Shown: one piece after another, positions 37,009 to 45,178 of the stretch
Position numbering within the stretch: position 1 is the first letter of the stretch
Layout: every line of letters starts with the position of its first letter
Origin: a virus
Virus record (IMG/VR): IMGVR_UViG_3300044691_000253
Span: 1-62,609 of that record
DNA length: 62,609 nt
Reading direction: 5' to 3' (one strand)
Made by a program: the position numbers and the translations under genes
Notes under the pieces: generated by a model
Told to the model about the DNA's origin: nothing
Databases searched by the model: none
What the model saw: only the letters and a program-made list of their open reading frames with translations

Positions 37009-37659
37009 ATGCCTACCGAAAAAGCTGCAATCGCAGAAGTCCTCCAGTCTCTTGACCACACGAAAGACGATCTCTGGACCGACGACGGCTCGCCGCTCGT
37101 CTCCGAAATTCAGCGGCTCGCCAACGACAAGACCATCACGCGTGCCCAGATCAACGACGCCCTCCCCGGCTTTGCCCGCAAGTCTTCGGAGAGCATCGAA
37201 GAGCCCGCCGACGATGGCAAGGATGAGTTTGGTGACCCGGTGGTGGTCGCCGCCGTCGAGGCCGTCGCGGTTGCCAAGCCCCAGTCGAGCTTCGAGGCCG
37301 CGGTCGAGCTTTCACCGGAAGCCGACTACGAACGTCTCCGCCTGATCGCCCGCGGCCGGGTCGAAGACGCCGAGGTGGCAGTCGCCGCCGCGAAGGTCAC
37401 GATCTCGGAAGCGTATCAGAGCCTCGCGGCTGCCGAGGGTCGCTTGACCCGGGCGCTGCAATTGTACTCGGCCCGCTATCCCGCGATCTCCGCGGCAGCG
37501 AATATCAAGCAGCATCTCGCCAGTCAGCAAGAGGCGCTGTACGAGCGAGTGACCGGCAACAAGGCCCCGCCGCGCGCGGGCTCGGCCATGAACCCGATCG
37601 ATGCAACGATGATGGACCGCAAGCGGGACAACGGCCGAAATCGGCAGGCGGTCCGCTAA
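37009..37659 (+). CDS. Hypothetical structural-region protein (216 aa)
   Basis: Acidic N-terminal half and a long helical segment (EDAEVAVAAAKVTISEAYQS...) then a basic tail (RKRDNGRNRQAVR). Position between capsid and head-tail genes. No family recognised. Confidence 0.65.
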   Translation: MPTEKAAIAEVLQSLDHTKDDLWTDDGSPLVSEIQRLANDKTITRAQINDALPGFARKSSESIEEPADDGKDEFGDPVVVAAVEAVAVAKPQSSFEAAVELSPEADYERLRLIARGRVEDAEVAVAAAKVTISEAYQSLAAAEGRLTRALQLYSARYPAISAAANIKQHLASQQEALYERVTGNKAPPRAGSAMNPIDATMMDRKRDNGRNRQAVR

Positions 37660-37675
37660 CGAGGCAACCTTTGAA

Positions 37676-38167
37676 ATGGCTCTTTTTATCTCGGGCAAAG
37701 TGACACCGAAGCGCCGTCGTGCAGCGATGCAGGCGGCGCTTTACCATGCGCGCAAGAACCGCATCGATCTCCTTGGGAAAACGGGCAACCCCATCATCCC
37801 ACCGGCTGCGTTGGGCTTTGTCTATAACAAATCCAAAAAAATCTTCTGTTGGGCGCTCCGGGTCGGAATGATCTTGCGTCGGCAGTTCCGACTGCAACGT
37901 GGCAAGCAAAACTATCAATCGATCGTTGCAAATGGCGTAGCGAATGGCGCGAACGCCGTCCACCTGATGCCGATCCCGGAGACTACGCAGGATCAGAGCG
38001 CGCTCACCGCTTTCATCAATGCGACGTATCCGACCGGCAAAAAGATTGATGTCTCAGGGGCATGGGTAAACGCTACCCATCTTTCGGCAGACGGAACGCA
38101 CCCGAACGCCGCGGGTCACACTCTGATTGCGAACACCATTTTGGCGAACTCGGGATTGTTCGTCTGA
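37676..38167 (+). CDS. Chimeric frame: small phage protein fused to an SGNH hydrolase remnant (163 aa as read)
   Basis: The first ~50 residues (MALFISGKVTPKRRRAAMQA..., GNPIIPPAALGFVYN) look like an independent small basic protein. The last ~70 residues (SIVANGVANGANAVHLMPIP..., DGTHPNAAGHTLIANTI) are the C-terminal end of an SGNH/GDSL hydrolase with the block V DGTHP (Asp-His). The middle is out of frame relative to the hydrolase, so the frame as read is likely non-functional as an esterase. Confidence 0.5.
   Translation: MALFISGKVTPKRRRAAMQAALYHARKNRIDLLGKTGNPIIPPAALGFVYNKSKKIFCWALRVGMILRRQFRLQRGKQNYQSIVANGVANGANAVHLMPIPETTQDQSALTAFINATYPTGKKIDVSGAWVNATHLSADGTHPNAAGHTLIANTILANSGLFV
37852..38167 (+). 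pseudogene. SGNH/GDSL hydrolase remnant with a one-base frameshift
   Basis: In the next frame GAPGRNDLASAVPTATWQA supplies the block III G-x-N-D motif. Removing one A from the run AAAA at 37908-37911 would join it to NYQSIVANG and the block V DGTHP of the current frame. The Ser-nucleophile block (GDS) and the N-terminal half are absent. A decayed depolymerase or esterase fragment acquired by recombination. Confidence 0.6.
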
Positions 38168-38219
38168 CGTTATCCGCGCTCTCTCTCTCTCCACTTTCAA
38201 AGACGAAGGTAAACCGCCA

Positions 38220-39131
38220 ATGACCGCAATATTCTCAGTGCAGGACGAGACTGGCACCGTCACGCAAGTGACGTTGCTGACGTCGCCGTCGCCTTCGCAG
38301 CACATCTCTGTCGGGGATACCGGCTTGTACGCTGGCATCCCCGATGACGGCACGAGCCTAACGCATGCGCCTGTCTTCAACACGCTCGCCTTCACCGTGA
38401 TCCAAGTGCTCGACAACGAGCACTTCTCTGTTTCGACCATCAACGCGAACATGGCTGACTGGCCAGCGTTCGGCGTCATCACGTGGGAGACCGGCGCGAA
38501 CGCGACCGAGACTTCGACCGTGATCGAGATCGATGGCGCGAACGCCTACATCAGCGTGAGCGAGTTCATCAAGTATCATCTGGCGCGCGGCAATGCCGTG
38601 CCTGTCGGCGCGACCAATCTCAGCATAATGCAGGCCATCGTGCAGGGCACCGACTACATCGATCAGAAGTACCGCTTCTCCGGCGTGAAACTGTTGCAGA
38701 CCATGGGCACCGCGATCATGGGCGTCAACGCGACCTTCATCGAAAGTTGGCTCACCCCCTACGCGCTCAGCGGCGTGTCGTACCTCACGCCGAGCACCTC
38801 GAAGCAGAGCACAGAGTTTCCGCGTCAGGGCGTCGTGGACAACAGCGGCGACACGGTCAACGGCATCCCGAAAGCGGTCAAGGCCGCGTGCGCGGAGCTT
38901 GCCATCCGCGTCCTCAACGGCACCGCACTCCAGCCCGACTACGACCCCAACCTCGTCGGCGCGGGCGGCGTCGTGTCCTCGGTCACCAAGAAACTGGGAT
39001 CGCTGGAGACCGTCACGGCATACGACACGAAACTGGGACTTGGTTTCTTTGCGTCTTTTCCCATCGTGGATCGGATGCTCTCGAAGGCCGGGTTGCTTAG
39101 CTCCGGCGGAGGCCGAACGGTCATCAGGTAG
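38220..39131 (+). CDS. Head-tail adaptor, DnaT-like (303 aa)
   Basis: After a ~95-residue N-terminal extension with strand-rich sequence, the C-terminal domain has NAYISVSEFIKYHLARGN, MQAIVQGTDYIDQKYRFSG, IPKAVKAACAELAIRVLNGT and SSVTKKLGSLETVTAYDT, the layout of the DnaT-like ssDNA-binding/adaptor family that forms the head-tail connector below the portal. Preceded by GAAGG. Confidence 0.75.
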   Translation: MTAIFSVQDETGTVTQVTLLTSPSPSQHISVGDTGLYAGIPDDGTSLTHAPVFNTLAFTVIQVLDNEHFSVSTINANMADWPAFGVITWETGANATETSTVIEIDGANAYISVSEFIKYHLARGNAVPVGATNLSIMQAIVQGTDYIDQKYRFSGVKLLQTMGTAIMGVNATFIESWLTPYALSGVSYLTPSTSKQSTEFPRQGVVDNSGDTVNGIPKAVKAACAELAIRVLNGTALQPDYDPNLVGAGGVVSSVTKKLGSLETVTAYDTKLGLGFFASFPIVDRMLSKAGLLSSGGGRTVIR

Positions 39132-39138
39132 GCCGAGA

Positions 39139-39176
39139 GGATGCTAGTTGTTTGGCACCGAGGGATCACATAGAAT
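39139..39176 (+). promoter_or_regulatory. Late-promoter-like element 5
   Basis: GGATGCTAGTTGTTT, 17 bp, TAGAAT, the best -10 of the set. The -10 overlaps the ATG of the 39175 gene, so a transcript from here would start inside that gene and mainly serve the tail genes downstream. Confidence 0.65.
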
Positions 39177-39552
39177 GGCCACTAAATTCGACTATGCGCA
39201 GGCAATTACGGACGCCGACGACCTGATCAAATTCTTTGGTATGGACGCCGTTCTCCGTCGTGCAGGAAGTAGCCCCGAGGATCGACCATGTCGGGTCGCG
39301 ATCATCGACTTCAACCCGCATGAGAAGCCTTCCGATCTTACCAACCCGATGGACCGCAAGGTCATCATGTCGGCGAAGAACTCGGAAGTGCAACTGATGC
39401 CGCCTGACAACGAGCTTGATATTTTGGTGACGTTCGTGCAGCCCCCAACGAACCCGCCGACTGTGCATGAAAAACTACCGCTGACGTGCAAACCGAAGCC
39501 GTTAGCGCCCGCCGGGGTTGTCGTGGATTGGGAATTTACGGTGAGGCGATGA
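39175..39552 (+). CDS. Head-tail joining protein (125 aa)
   Basis: Position (second gene after the adaptor) and size fit a head-closure protein. Strand-rich (RPCRVAIIDFNPHEKPSD..., VVVDWEFTVRR). GAGGG ribosome site ten bases upstream. Family not recognised with certainty. Confidence 0.6.
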   Translation: MATKFDYAQAITDADDLIKFFGMDAVLRRAGSSPEDRPCRVAIIDFNPHEKPSDLTNPMDRKVIMSAKNSEVQLMPPDNELDILVTFVQPPTNPPTVHEKLPLTCKPKPLAPAGVVVDWEFTVRR

Positions 39553-40061
39553 CAGCGAAGGCGGACAGGCGGCAACTGATTTTGACGAGGCTCATGACGA
39601 TCTTGTCAGGCCTCGTCGTTGAACTAACCGATGGGACCACCATCGCGGCAGGCAACATCGTGCACAATCGCGATGAGCTTCCCGCGGAGAAGGTCCCGGG
39701 CATCATCCTCTTGGATGCCGATGAGGTCAGGGACCCACGCTTCCCGCCCAATCAGGGACGGAGCGAACGGACCGGACCCGGCATGATGAGGATGACGCCG
39801 GAGATTTACGTCGTGCTTGAGGTCCGCAAAGGTGCTTTGCAGAACAAGAACGTCGGCGAGGATTTGAACTTGGCCCGGGCCGCGATCTTGAAATTGATCG
39901 TACACGACGCGGCCCTCGCGAAATTCACGGGCTCCGGTGGGGCCATCACTTACGACGCGTGCTACACTGATCTCGCGCGCAACCGCCAGATGAAGGGGCA
40001 GATGGGTTTGTCGATCACGTTCGGCTATCCGTTTATCCCTGACGAATTTTTGACAGCCTGA
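39549..40061 (+). CDS. Tail completion/terminator-type protein (170 aa)
   Basis: ATGA overlap. An N-terminal helix (LILTRLMTILSGLVVELTDG), strands, and a C-terminal NRQMKGQMGLSITFGYPFIP, typical of gpU/gp17-like proteins that cap the tail tube. Directly before the tube gene. Confidence 0.65.
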   Translation: MTAKADRRQLILTRLMTILSGLVVELTDGTTIAAGNIVHNRDELPAEKVPGIILLDADEVRDPRFPPNQGRSERTGPGMMRMTPEIYVVLEVRKGALQNKNVGEDLNLARAAILKLIVHDAALAKFTGSGGAITYDACYTDLARNRQMKGQMGLSITFGYPFIPDEFLTA

Positions 40062-40074
40062 ACGGAGAGCAAAC

Positions 40075-40647
40075 ATGAGTGGTCTCGGCAACGAACATAT
40101 CGAGGGCTCTCTCGTCAGCCCGAACATCGGCAACTATTACATCGGTAAAGGCATCGTCAGCATCAAGCTGCTCGGCGAGACCGTCTTCACTGATTGCGGC
40201 AACGTTCCCCAGTTCGAATTTCTGGCGAAGGTCACGCAACTCGATCACTATTCCAGCCGGACCGGCGTGCGCGTGAAGGACTTCACCGCCGTCATCGAAA
40301 TCGCGGGCTCGCTCACGATGCAGTTGGAAGAGTTGACCGCGCGCAACATGGGCTTCGCCCTGCTCGGCCTTCCGACCGGCGGCCCGTCGCCGACCCCGGA
40401 CACCATCGACATCTTCTCCAACCCGGTTATTTACGGGGCAGTGAAGTTCGTTGGCACCAACGACATCGGCCCGATTTGGACTGTCAACTTCCCGCTCGTG
40501 AAGCTGAGCCCGAACAAGGCGCTCTCGTTGATCGCCAACACGTGGGGCACCATCGATCTCGACGGCGACGTCCTGTTCGATCAGGCTCAGCATACCTTCG
40601 GCACCGCGACCGTTTCGCTGCCGAACTCGCCGAGCACCGTATTCTAA
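40075..40647 (+). CDS. Major tail tube protein (190 aa)
   Basis: Position between the tail terminator and the chaperones, length and strand-rich sequence (YYIGKGIVSIKLLGETVFTD, TGVRVKDFTAVIEIAGSLTM) fit the gpV/gp17.1-type tube protein. Followed by a double hairpin terminator, in keeping with high expression. Confidence 0.75.
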   Translation: MSGLGNEHIEGSLVSPNIGNYYIGKGIVSIKLLGETVFTDCGNVPQFEFLAKVTQLDHYSSRTGVRVKDFTAVIEIAGSLTMQLEELTARNMGFALLGLPTGGPSPTPDTIDIFSNPVIYGAVKFVGTNDIGPIWTVNFPLVKLSPNKALSLIANTWGTIDLDGDVLFDQAQHTFGTATVSLPNSPSTVF

Positions 40648-40656
40648 AAACAGCCT

Positions 40657-40690
40657 CCAGCCTGATTTCCCGCTCGGGATATCAGGCTGG
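40657..40690 (+). terminator. Long hairpin after the tail tube gene
   Basis: CCAGCCTGAT pairs with ATCAGGCTGG around an inner CCCG/CGGG stem. No T-tract follows; acts with the next hairpin. Confidence 0.6.
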
Positions 40691-40700
40691 GGCCTAATGG

Positions 40701-40747
40701 TTTCATACGCCAAAATTGCCCGAACGGGGCATTTTTCGCATATGAAA
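40701..40747 (+). terminator. Intrinsic terminator after the tail tube gene
   Basis: TGCCC-GAACG-GGGCA followed by five T, nested in an outer TTTCATA/TATGAAA pairing. Confidence 0.75.
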
Positions 40748-40810
40748 TATCGTCCCCGCCCGTGAAAACCCGTCACGGACAAGCTCAACCCCTGAAAAAG
40801 GATATCCCCC

Positions 40811-41050
40811 ATGACCGAAGAGACCAAGACCGCCGAACAGATCGCCGCCGAGGCTGCCGTAGCCGCTCAGGGAGCCGCCGCGGCCCCGGCCCCGGAAGTA
40901 GCCCCGGCCCCGGAAGCCTCTCAGGACCCCCTCGCTGCCGTGTCTGAGGCCGTTTCGGAGGAAGTCGCGGAGGAACCGGCCCCGGTCCACAACCCCAACG
41001 CCCTGCGCGGCATCCCGGCAGGCCCCCGGCCCCATCCTCGTACCGTGTGA
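40811..41050 (+). CDS. Ala/Glu/Pro-rich protein (79 aa)
   Basis: MTEETKTAEQIAAEAAVAAQ, then APAPE repeats and a Pro-rich end. Disordered and acidic. Located between tube and chaperone genes. Unknown. Confidence 0.6.
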   Translation: MTEETKTAEQIAAEAAVAAQGAAAAPAPEVAPAPEASQDPLAAVSEAVSEEVAEEPAPVHNPNALRGIPAGPRPHPRTV

Positions 41051-41096
41051 TCAGAATACCACATCAGTCGTCCCCCACTGATAAGGATACCAAATC

Positions 41097-41561
41097 ATGA
41101 GCCAGAAACCCGGTCTTAATCTGACCGACCTCGCGCCGATGTCGGAAAACGTGCCCATCGGCGACAGCTACCTCACCGTCTCCGGCATCAGTGCCAAGAT
41201 GGGCCTCGAAGTCCTCAAGCGCTTCCCCAAAGTTCTGGGGATGGCCACCGGGGGCAAATTCGACCTCGGCGCATTCCTCGTGGTCGCGCCCGACGCCGTT
41301 GCAGCGATCATCGCGGCGGCGACCGGCCAACTCGGCAACGATGCCGCCGAAGAGATCGCGGGCGCACTGGGTATCGAAACCCAGCTTGATGTCCTCGAAG
41401 CAGTCGGGAGGTTGACCTTTACGAAGGGGTTCGCCCCTTTCGCGGAGAGGGTAATGGCCCTCGCCAACGCAGCCAACTCCGGCCTCTCTTCAAAGGGGAC
41501 GGGTATGAAATTGCCGCAAGCATCGAAGCCCTCATCGCCGCTGGACACTCCCCCTCTGTAG
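41097..41561 (+). CDS. Tail assembly chaperone (G-type, 154 aa)
   Basis: Sits between the tube and tape-measure genes. The sequence is helical (VAPDAVAAIIAAATGQLGND...). It ends shortly after a slippery site that allows a -1 shift into a downstream frame, as lambda G does. Binds the tape measure during tail assembly. Confidence 0.8.
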   Translation: MSQKPGLNLTDLAPMSENVPIGDSYLTVSGISAKMGLEVLKRFPKVLGMATGGKFDLGAFLVVAPDAVAAIIAAATGQLGNDAAEEIAGALGIETQLDVLEAVGRLTFTKGFAPFAERVMALANAANSGLSSKGTGMKLPQASKPSSPLDTPPL

Positions 41562-41722
41562 TTTGGGACTACACCCCCAGACAGATGGCTGCTTACACGT
41601 TTCTCGCGACCAAGCGATTGAACCGCGAGCACCATGCTCACCTTGGCATACTCCAGCTATCGCAGAGCGGAGATGAGAAGGCGATCAAAAAGCAGTTTGC
41701 GGATTGGGAGAAAGACACGTGA
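41097..41722 (+). CDS. Tail assembly chaperone GT frameshift product (~208 aa)
   Basis: A AAG GGG at 41492-41498 is a canonical X XXY YYZ slippery heptamer in the reading frame of the shorter chaperone. A -1 slip continues as DGYEIAASIEALIAAGHSPS... and ends KKQFADWEKDT with stop at 41720-41722. The extension frame is open only from 41390 and has no good start of its own until it has entered the shared region. The GT:G arrangement is typical of siphophages. Confidence 0.8.
41492..41498 (+). promoter_or_regulatory. Slippery site for -1 ribosomal frameshift
   Basis: AAAGGGG read as A AAG GGG in the zero frame; after the slip, AAA GGG. Confidence 0.75.
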
Positions 41723-42243
41723 AGCTGTCGTTGCAGATCGACAAAGAGGCGTACAAGAAGAGCGTCGATGAGGTCCGTGATCGGTTCTCTCAGGCGTTCT
41801 CGGTCGCGGAGAACATGGTCGCGTCCATGATCCGCCAAGAGGTGACGGCGGACATCAAGGGCGCGGGCAAATTCAGCGACAAGTACCTCGCCGGGCTGAG
41901 CGTAACGGTCGAGGATCACACGATCACTACTGAGCTTGACGCGCCCGGCGCATCGCTCTTTGAGACCGGAGGCGTCATTCACGGCAGGCCGCTCCTATGG
42001 CTTCCGATCAGCGGCACCGACGCCGAGGGTATTCAGGCGAGCGACTACGGCGGGCAACTGTTTTCGGTCAACCGCACGAGCGGCGTCCCGCTTCTATTCT
42101 CGGTCAAGGACCACGCACCAAAGTATTTCGGCGTCCCCAGCGTAACCATCCCGAAGCTATTCCACATCGAAGAAATCCAGAACCGCGTAGCGGACGGGCT
42201 CCCGGAAATCTTCGAGAACGCACTGGGGGCCGTCAATGCCTGA
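41719..42243 (+). CDS. Tail-region protein (174 aa, DUF6441-like)
   Basis: GTG start overlapping the frameshift product stop (GTGA). Helical N-terminus and a conserved-looking GGVIHGRPLLWLPIS block; resembles a DUF6441-type phage protein placed between chaperones and tape measure. Probable tail protein. Confidence 0.6.
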   Translation: MKLSLQIDKEAYKKSVDEVRDRFSQAFSVAENMVASMIRQEVTADIKGAGKFSDKYLAGLSVTVEDHTITTELDAPGASLFETGGVIHGRPLLWLPISGTDAEGIQASDYGGQLFSVNRTSGVPLLFSVKDHAPKYFGVPSVTIPKLFHIEEIQNRVADGLPEIFENALGAVNA

Positions 42244-44707
42244 GCTTGATCCAATTGTCGCGAAAATCCTGCTCGAAGGCGACGACGAGCTTATCAAGGC
42301 GTTTGAGAAGATCGGGGTCGATGGCGCCGAGAAAATCGGCAAGCTCTTCGAGGCGACCCAGAAGTCGGGAAGCGCACTTGAGGCCCTCGGGGGCTCACTC
42401 GGCATTGTCGAGGGCGCACTCTCTGCCGCGACCGCAGCCCTCATCGTGTTCGTCGAGCAGCAGACCGAGCTATCCCAGAAGACTGAGTTGCTTGCCGAGG
42501 CGTTCGGCACCACCTCCAGTCAGCTTCAACAGGTAGAACAGGCCTTCGCGTCCGCTGGCGTCAAGGTCGAGCAGTTTGAGCGGTTCGCTAACCGTCTCAC
42601 GGTCACCATCGCTCGCGAATGGCCCCAGATCGCGGAGAGCATCAAGAATTACGCGACTGAGAACGACGCGGCGACGCTGCGCGTCTCCAGCGCCATCCTC
42701 CGGGTGCGCGACGCCCAGAACGCCCTCGCCGACAACGCGGAGGACCGCTCCGCGCAGATGTCGAATGACAACAACGCGCTAGAGGCCTCGTATCTCAAGC
42801 TCCAGTTCGCCGCGCAGCATGCTGCTCAGGAACAGATCAGCGCGTTGCAGTCAGTGCGGGGCGCTCAATTGAGCGTCCTCTCCGCCGAGCAGCATCTTGC
42901 CGAATTGGAGGGCCGCCCACCTTCGGCGGCGGAAAAACAGAGCCTCGCTGTCGCGCAGGCGCATCAGGCCCTTGATGTCGCGCGCAAGGCGGAGCGGGAT
43001 GCGCAGATCGCCGCGCGAGAGCAAGCTGCTGGCGCGGCCCTCAAGCAGGCGCAGTTGGAACAGGCATACGACGACATCGCGCGCAAGGCCGCGAAGAATG
43101 CACGTGACGACGCCGAGAACCGCGTCAAGGATGAGAACCGCGTCAAGGAAGCCATCATCGCCCGTGCCGAGGCGGAGGATAAGGCCGAGAAGTTCACGCT
43201 GACCAACATCAAGAGTATCCGTGACGCACTTGACGGCGTGGTCACGGGCCAAAAGGGAGCCGCCACGTCCATCGACCTGACCAAGGTGTCGGTCGAGAAC
43301 TTGACGAAGGCCCTGATTGCTCAAGCGGGAGAGAGCGAAAAATCCGGTCGGCCGCCGAAGGGGTTCGATACACTGATCTCCCTCCGCAATACGCTGACGG
43401 CGGCGACGGAAAACCAGATCACGCAAGAGCAGAAGCTTGCCATCATCAACAAGCTCGCAGGCACGTCGATGCAGGCGCTCGGGGCGTCGGCCGCCGAAAT
43501 CTCCGCTGTGCTGCAAGATGCCAGCATCGATCTTAAAAAATTCGACAAGGCGGCGGAAGAGCTAAACACCGATGAAACCAAGAACAGGATCAAGTCGTTC
43601 CGGGGTGCGCTCGCCGAGCTCCATCTAACCCTTAGCATCCTGTCGCAGAAGTTCGCCATCGCGATCTCCCCCGCGTTCACCTCGTTCCTGAAAACCATTC
43701 AGGAAAGTCTTGAGAGCAACACTGGCACCCTAAAGCTCTTCATTGACGGCATCTCTTCGCTTGGCACCGCGATCTCGACAGTGTTCGGTGAGATCAGGAA
43801 AATCGCCACAAGTGCCACCGATGCACTGGACAAAGCTTTCGGTCTCGAAAAAGGCCGAGCGATGCAGATTTTGCTCGGGGCCATCGTCGTCGCTGTCGGG
43901 AGGTTCGCCAGCGCGTGGGTAGGCGTCCCCCTCGTGATCGCGACGGTCGTCACGTCTATCGGGTACATCTCCGACCATCTGAAAGAGGTCCAACAATGGA
44001 TTGAGAACAATCGCACGAAGTTCGTCATCATGGGCGCGGCCATTGCGGGCATCGCTGCGCTCTTCGCGCCGTGGACAGTCGCCCTTGGCCTGATCATCGG
44101 CGCAGTCGTTTTGATCTATGAAAACTGGGACAAGATCAAGGCCAAGGTCAGCGAAGTTTGGGCGGCTGTTACGGACAACGCCGTCGTGCAGTGGTTCAAA
44201 GAGTTCATCGATAACCTGAAATCGATCTATGATTGGTTTGGCAGGCTCAAGCAGGCTGCCCCGAAGTGGCTCGGCGGAGGCGGGGGTGCGGCCACACCCA
44301 ATCCGGGGGCCTCGTCGGACCCGGCTCACGCTGCGGAAGGCCCGGGCTTTGCGACCGGCGGCGCGGTAGACGGTCCGGGCACGACCACAAGCGACAGCAT
44401 CTTCGCGCGCCTCTCGCGCGGTGAGTTCGTCATCAAGGCGGCGGCGGTTCAAGAGTACGGCGCGGGGCTCTTCCATGCCTTGAACAACATGCAGATGCCC
44501 GGCTTCGCGTCCGGCGGCCTCGTGCCGTCGCCTGTGCGTATGGGCGGCGGAGCAATAGCCCCGGCGACGAGCACGCTCAACCTGTCGCTCGACGGGCGAT
44601 CGTTCGATGGCTTGAAGGGACCGAAGAGCACCATCGACGACCTCTCCAGCTTCGCGGTCTCGCGCCAGACTTCGGCGGCGGGCAAAAACCCCTCATGGGT
44701 AGGATAA
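42236..44707 (+). CDS. Tape measure protein (823 aa)
   Basis: Long helical protein. Residues ~150-330 are coiled coil; two strongly hydrophobic regions near 541-580 and 594-630 may insert in the host membrane. The C-terminus has the usual GGAVDGPGTTTSDSIFARLS then RGEFVIKAAAVQEYG and GFASGGLV blocks. Length would set a tail of roughly 120 nm at 1.5 angstrom per residue (estimate). Confidence 0.85.
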   Translation: MPELDPIVAKILLEGDDELIKAFEKIGVDGAEKIGKLFEATQKSGSALEALGGSLGIVEGALSAATAALIVFVEQQTELSQKTELLAEAFGTTSSQLQQVEQAFASAGVKVEQFERFANRLTVTIAREWPQIAESIKNYATENDAATLRVSSAILRVRDAQNALADNAEDRSAQMSNDNNALEASYLKLQFAAQHAAQEQISALQSVRGAQLSVLSAEQHLAELEGRPPSAAEKQSLAVAQAHQALDVARKAERDAQIAAREQAAGAALKQAQLEQAYDDIARKAAKNARDDAENRVKDENRVKEAIIARAEAEDKAEKFTLTNIKSIRDALDGVVTGQKGAATSIDLTKVSVENLTKALIAQAGESEKSGRPPKGFDTLISLRNTLTAATENQITQEQKLAIINKLAGTSMQALGASAAEISAVLQDASIDLKKFDKAAEELNTDETKNRIKSFRGALAELHLTLSILSQKFAIAISPAFTSFLKTIQESLESNTGTLKLFIDGISSLGTAISTVFGEIRKIATSATDALDKAFGLEKGRAMQILLGAIVVAVGRFASAWVGVPLVIATVVTSIGYISDHLKEVQQWIENNRTKFVIMGAAIAGIAALFAPWTVALGLIIGAVVLIYENWDKIKAKVSEVWAAVTDNAVVQWFKEFIDNLKSIYDWFGRLKQAAPKWLGGGGGAATPNPGASSDPAHAAEGPGFATGGAVDGPGTTTSDSIFARLSRGEFVIKAAAVQEYGAGLFHALNNMQMPGFASGGLVPSPVRMGGGAIAPATSTLNLSLDGRSFDGLKGPKSTIDDLSSFAVSRQTSAAGKNPSWVG

Positions 44708-44713
44708 CAGAAC

Positions 44714-45178
44714 ATGCCCGTCTTCGAGAATATCCTCCCCGCGAACGCCGACACGATCCTGTCGATATCGTCGTTCGGCAATTTGCTGTATCAGGCGCGC
44801 GGCATGACGCAAACCCTGTCCGTGATCGGGGAGGCTCATCAGCAAGAGCGCACGATCAACGGCACGCTCGTCGATCTCTCGGTCGCGCAGTTTCGCAAGT
44901 ACAGTTCGAAGATCAACTCGCCGAGCGATGTCAACGCGCCACCGCTCGACAACGTCTTCCCCGGCCAGACCGTGACCGTGCATTGCGCGGTCGGTCTTGC
45001 CTTCTTGACAGGGACCGTAGGCCTACCGCATAAGACCCCGGTCTCTGGGTCACAATACGTCGATGGCGCGTATACGTTCTATCGGCCCGAACTCACGATG
45101 ATGATCAAGACCGTCGAGACCCAATTCGACGAGTGGAAGAACGTCGTCGGGTGGTCGATGGAGCTTGAGGAAATCTGA
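44714..45178 (+). CDS. Tail tip protein (154 aa)
   Basis: Follows the tape measure by seven bases. Strand-rich, ends VVGWSMELEEI; stop overlaps next start (TGATG). Likely distal tail or minor tail protein. Family not named. Confidence 0.6.
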   Translation: MPVFENILPANADTILSISSFGNLLYQARGMTQTLSVIGEAHQQERTINGTLVDLSVAQFRKYSSKINSPSDVNAPPLDNVFPGQTVTVHCAVGLAFLTGTVGLPHKTPVSGSQYVDGAYTFYRPELTMMIKTVETQFDEWKNVVGWSMELEEI

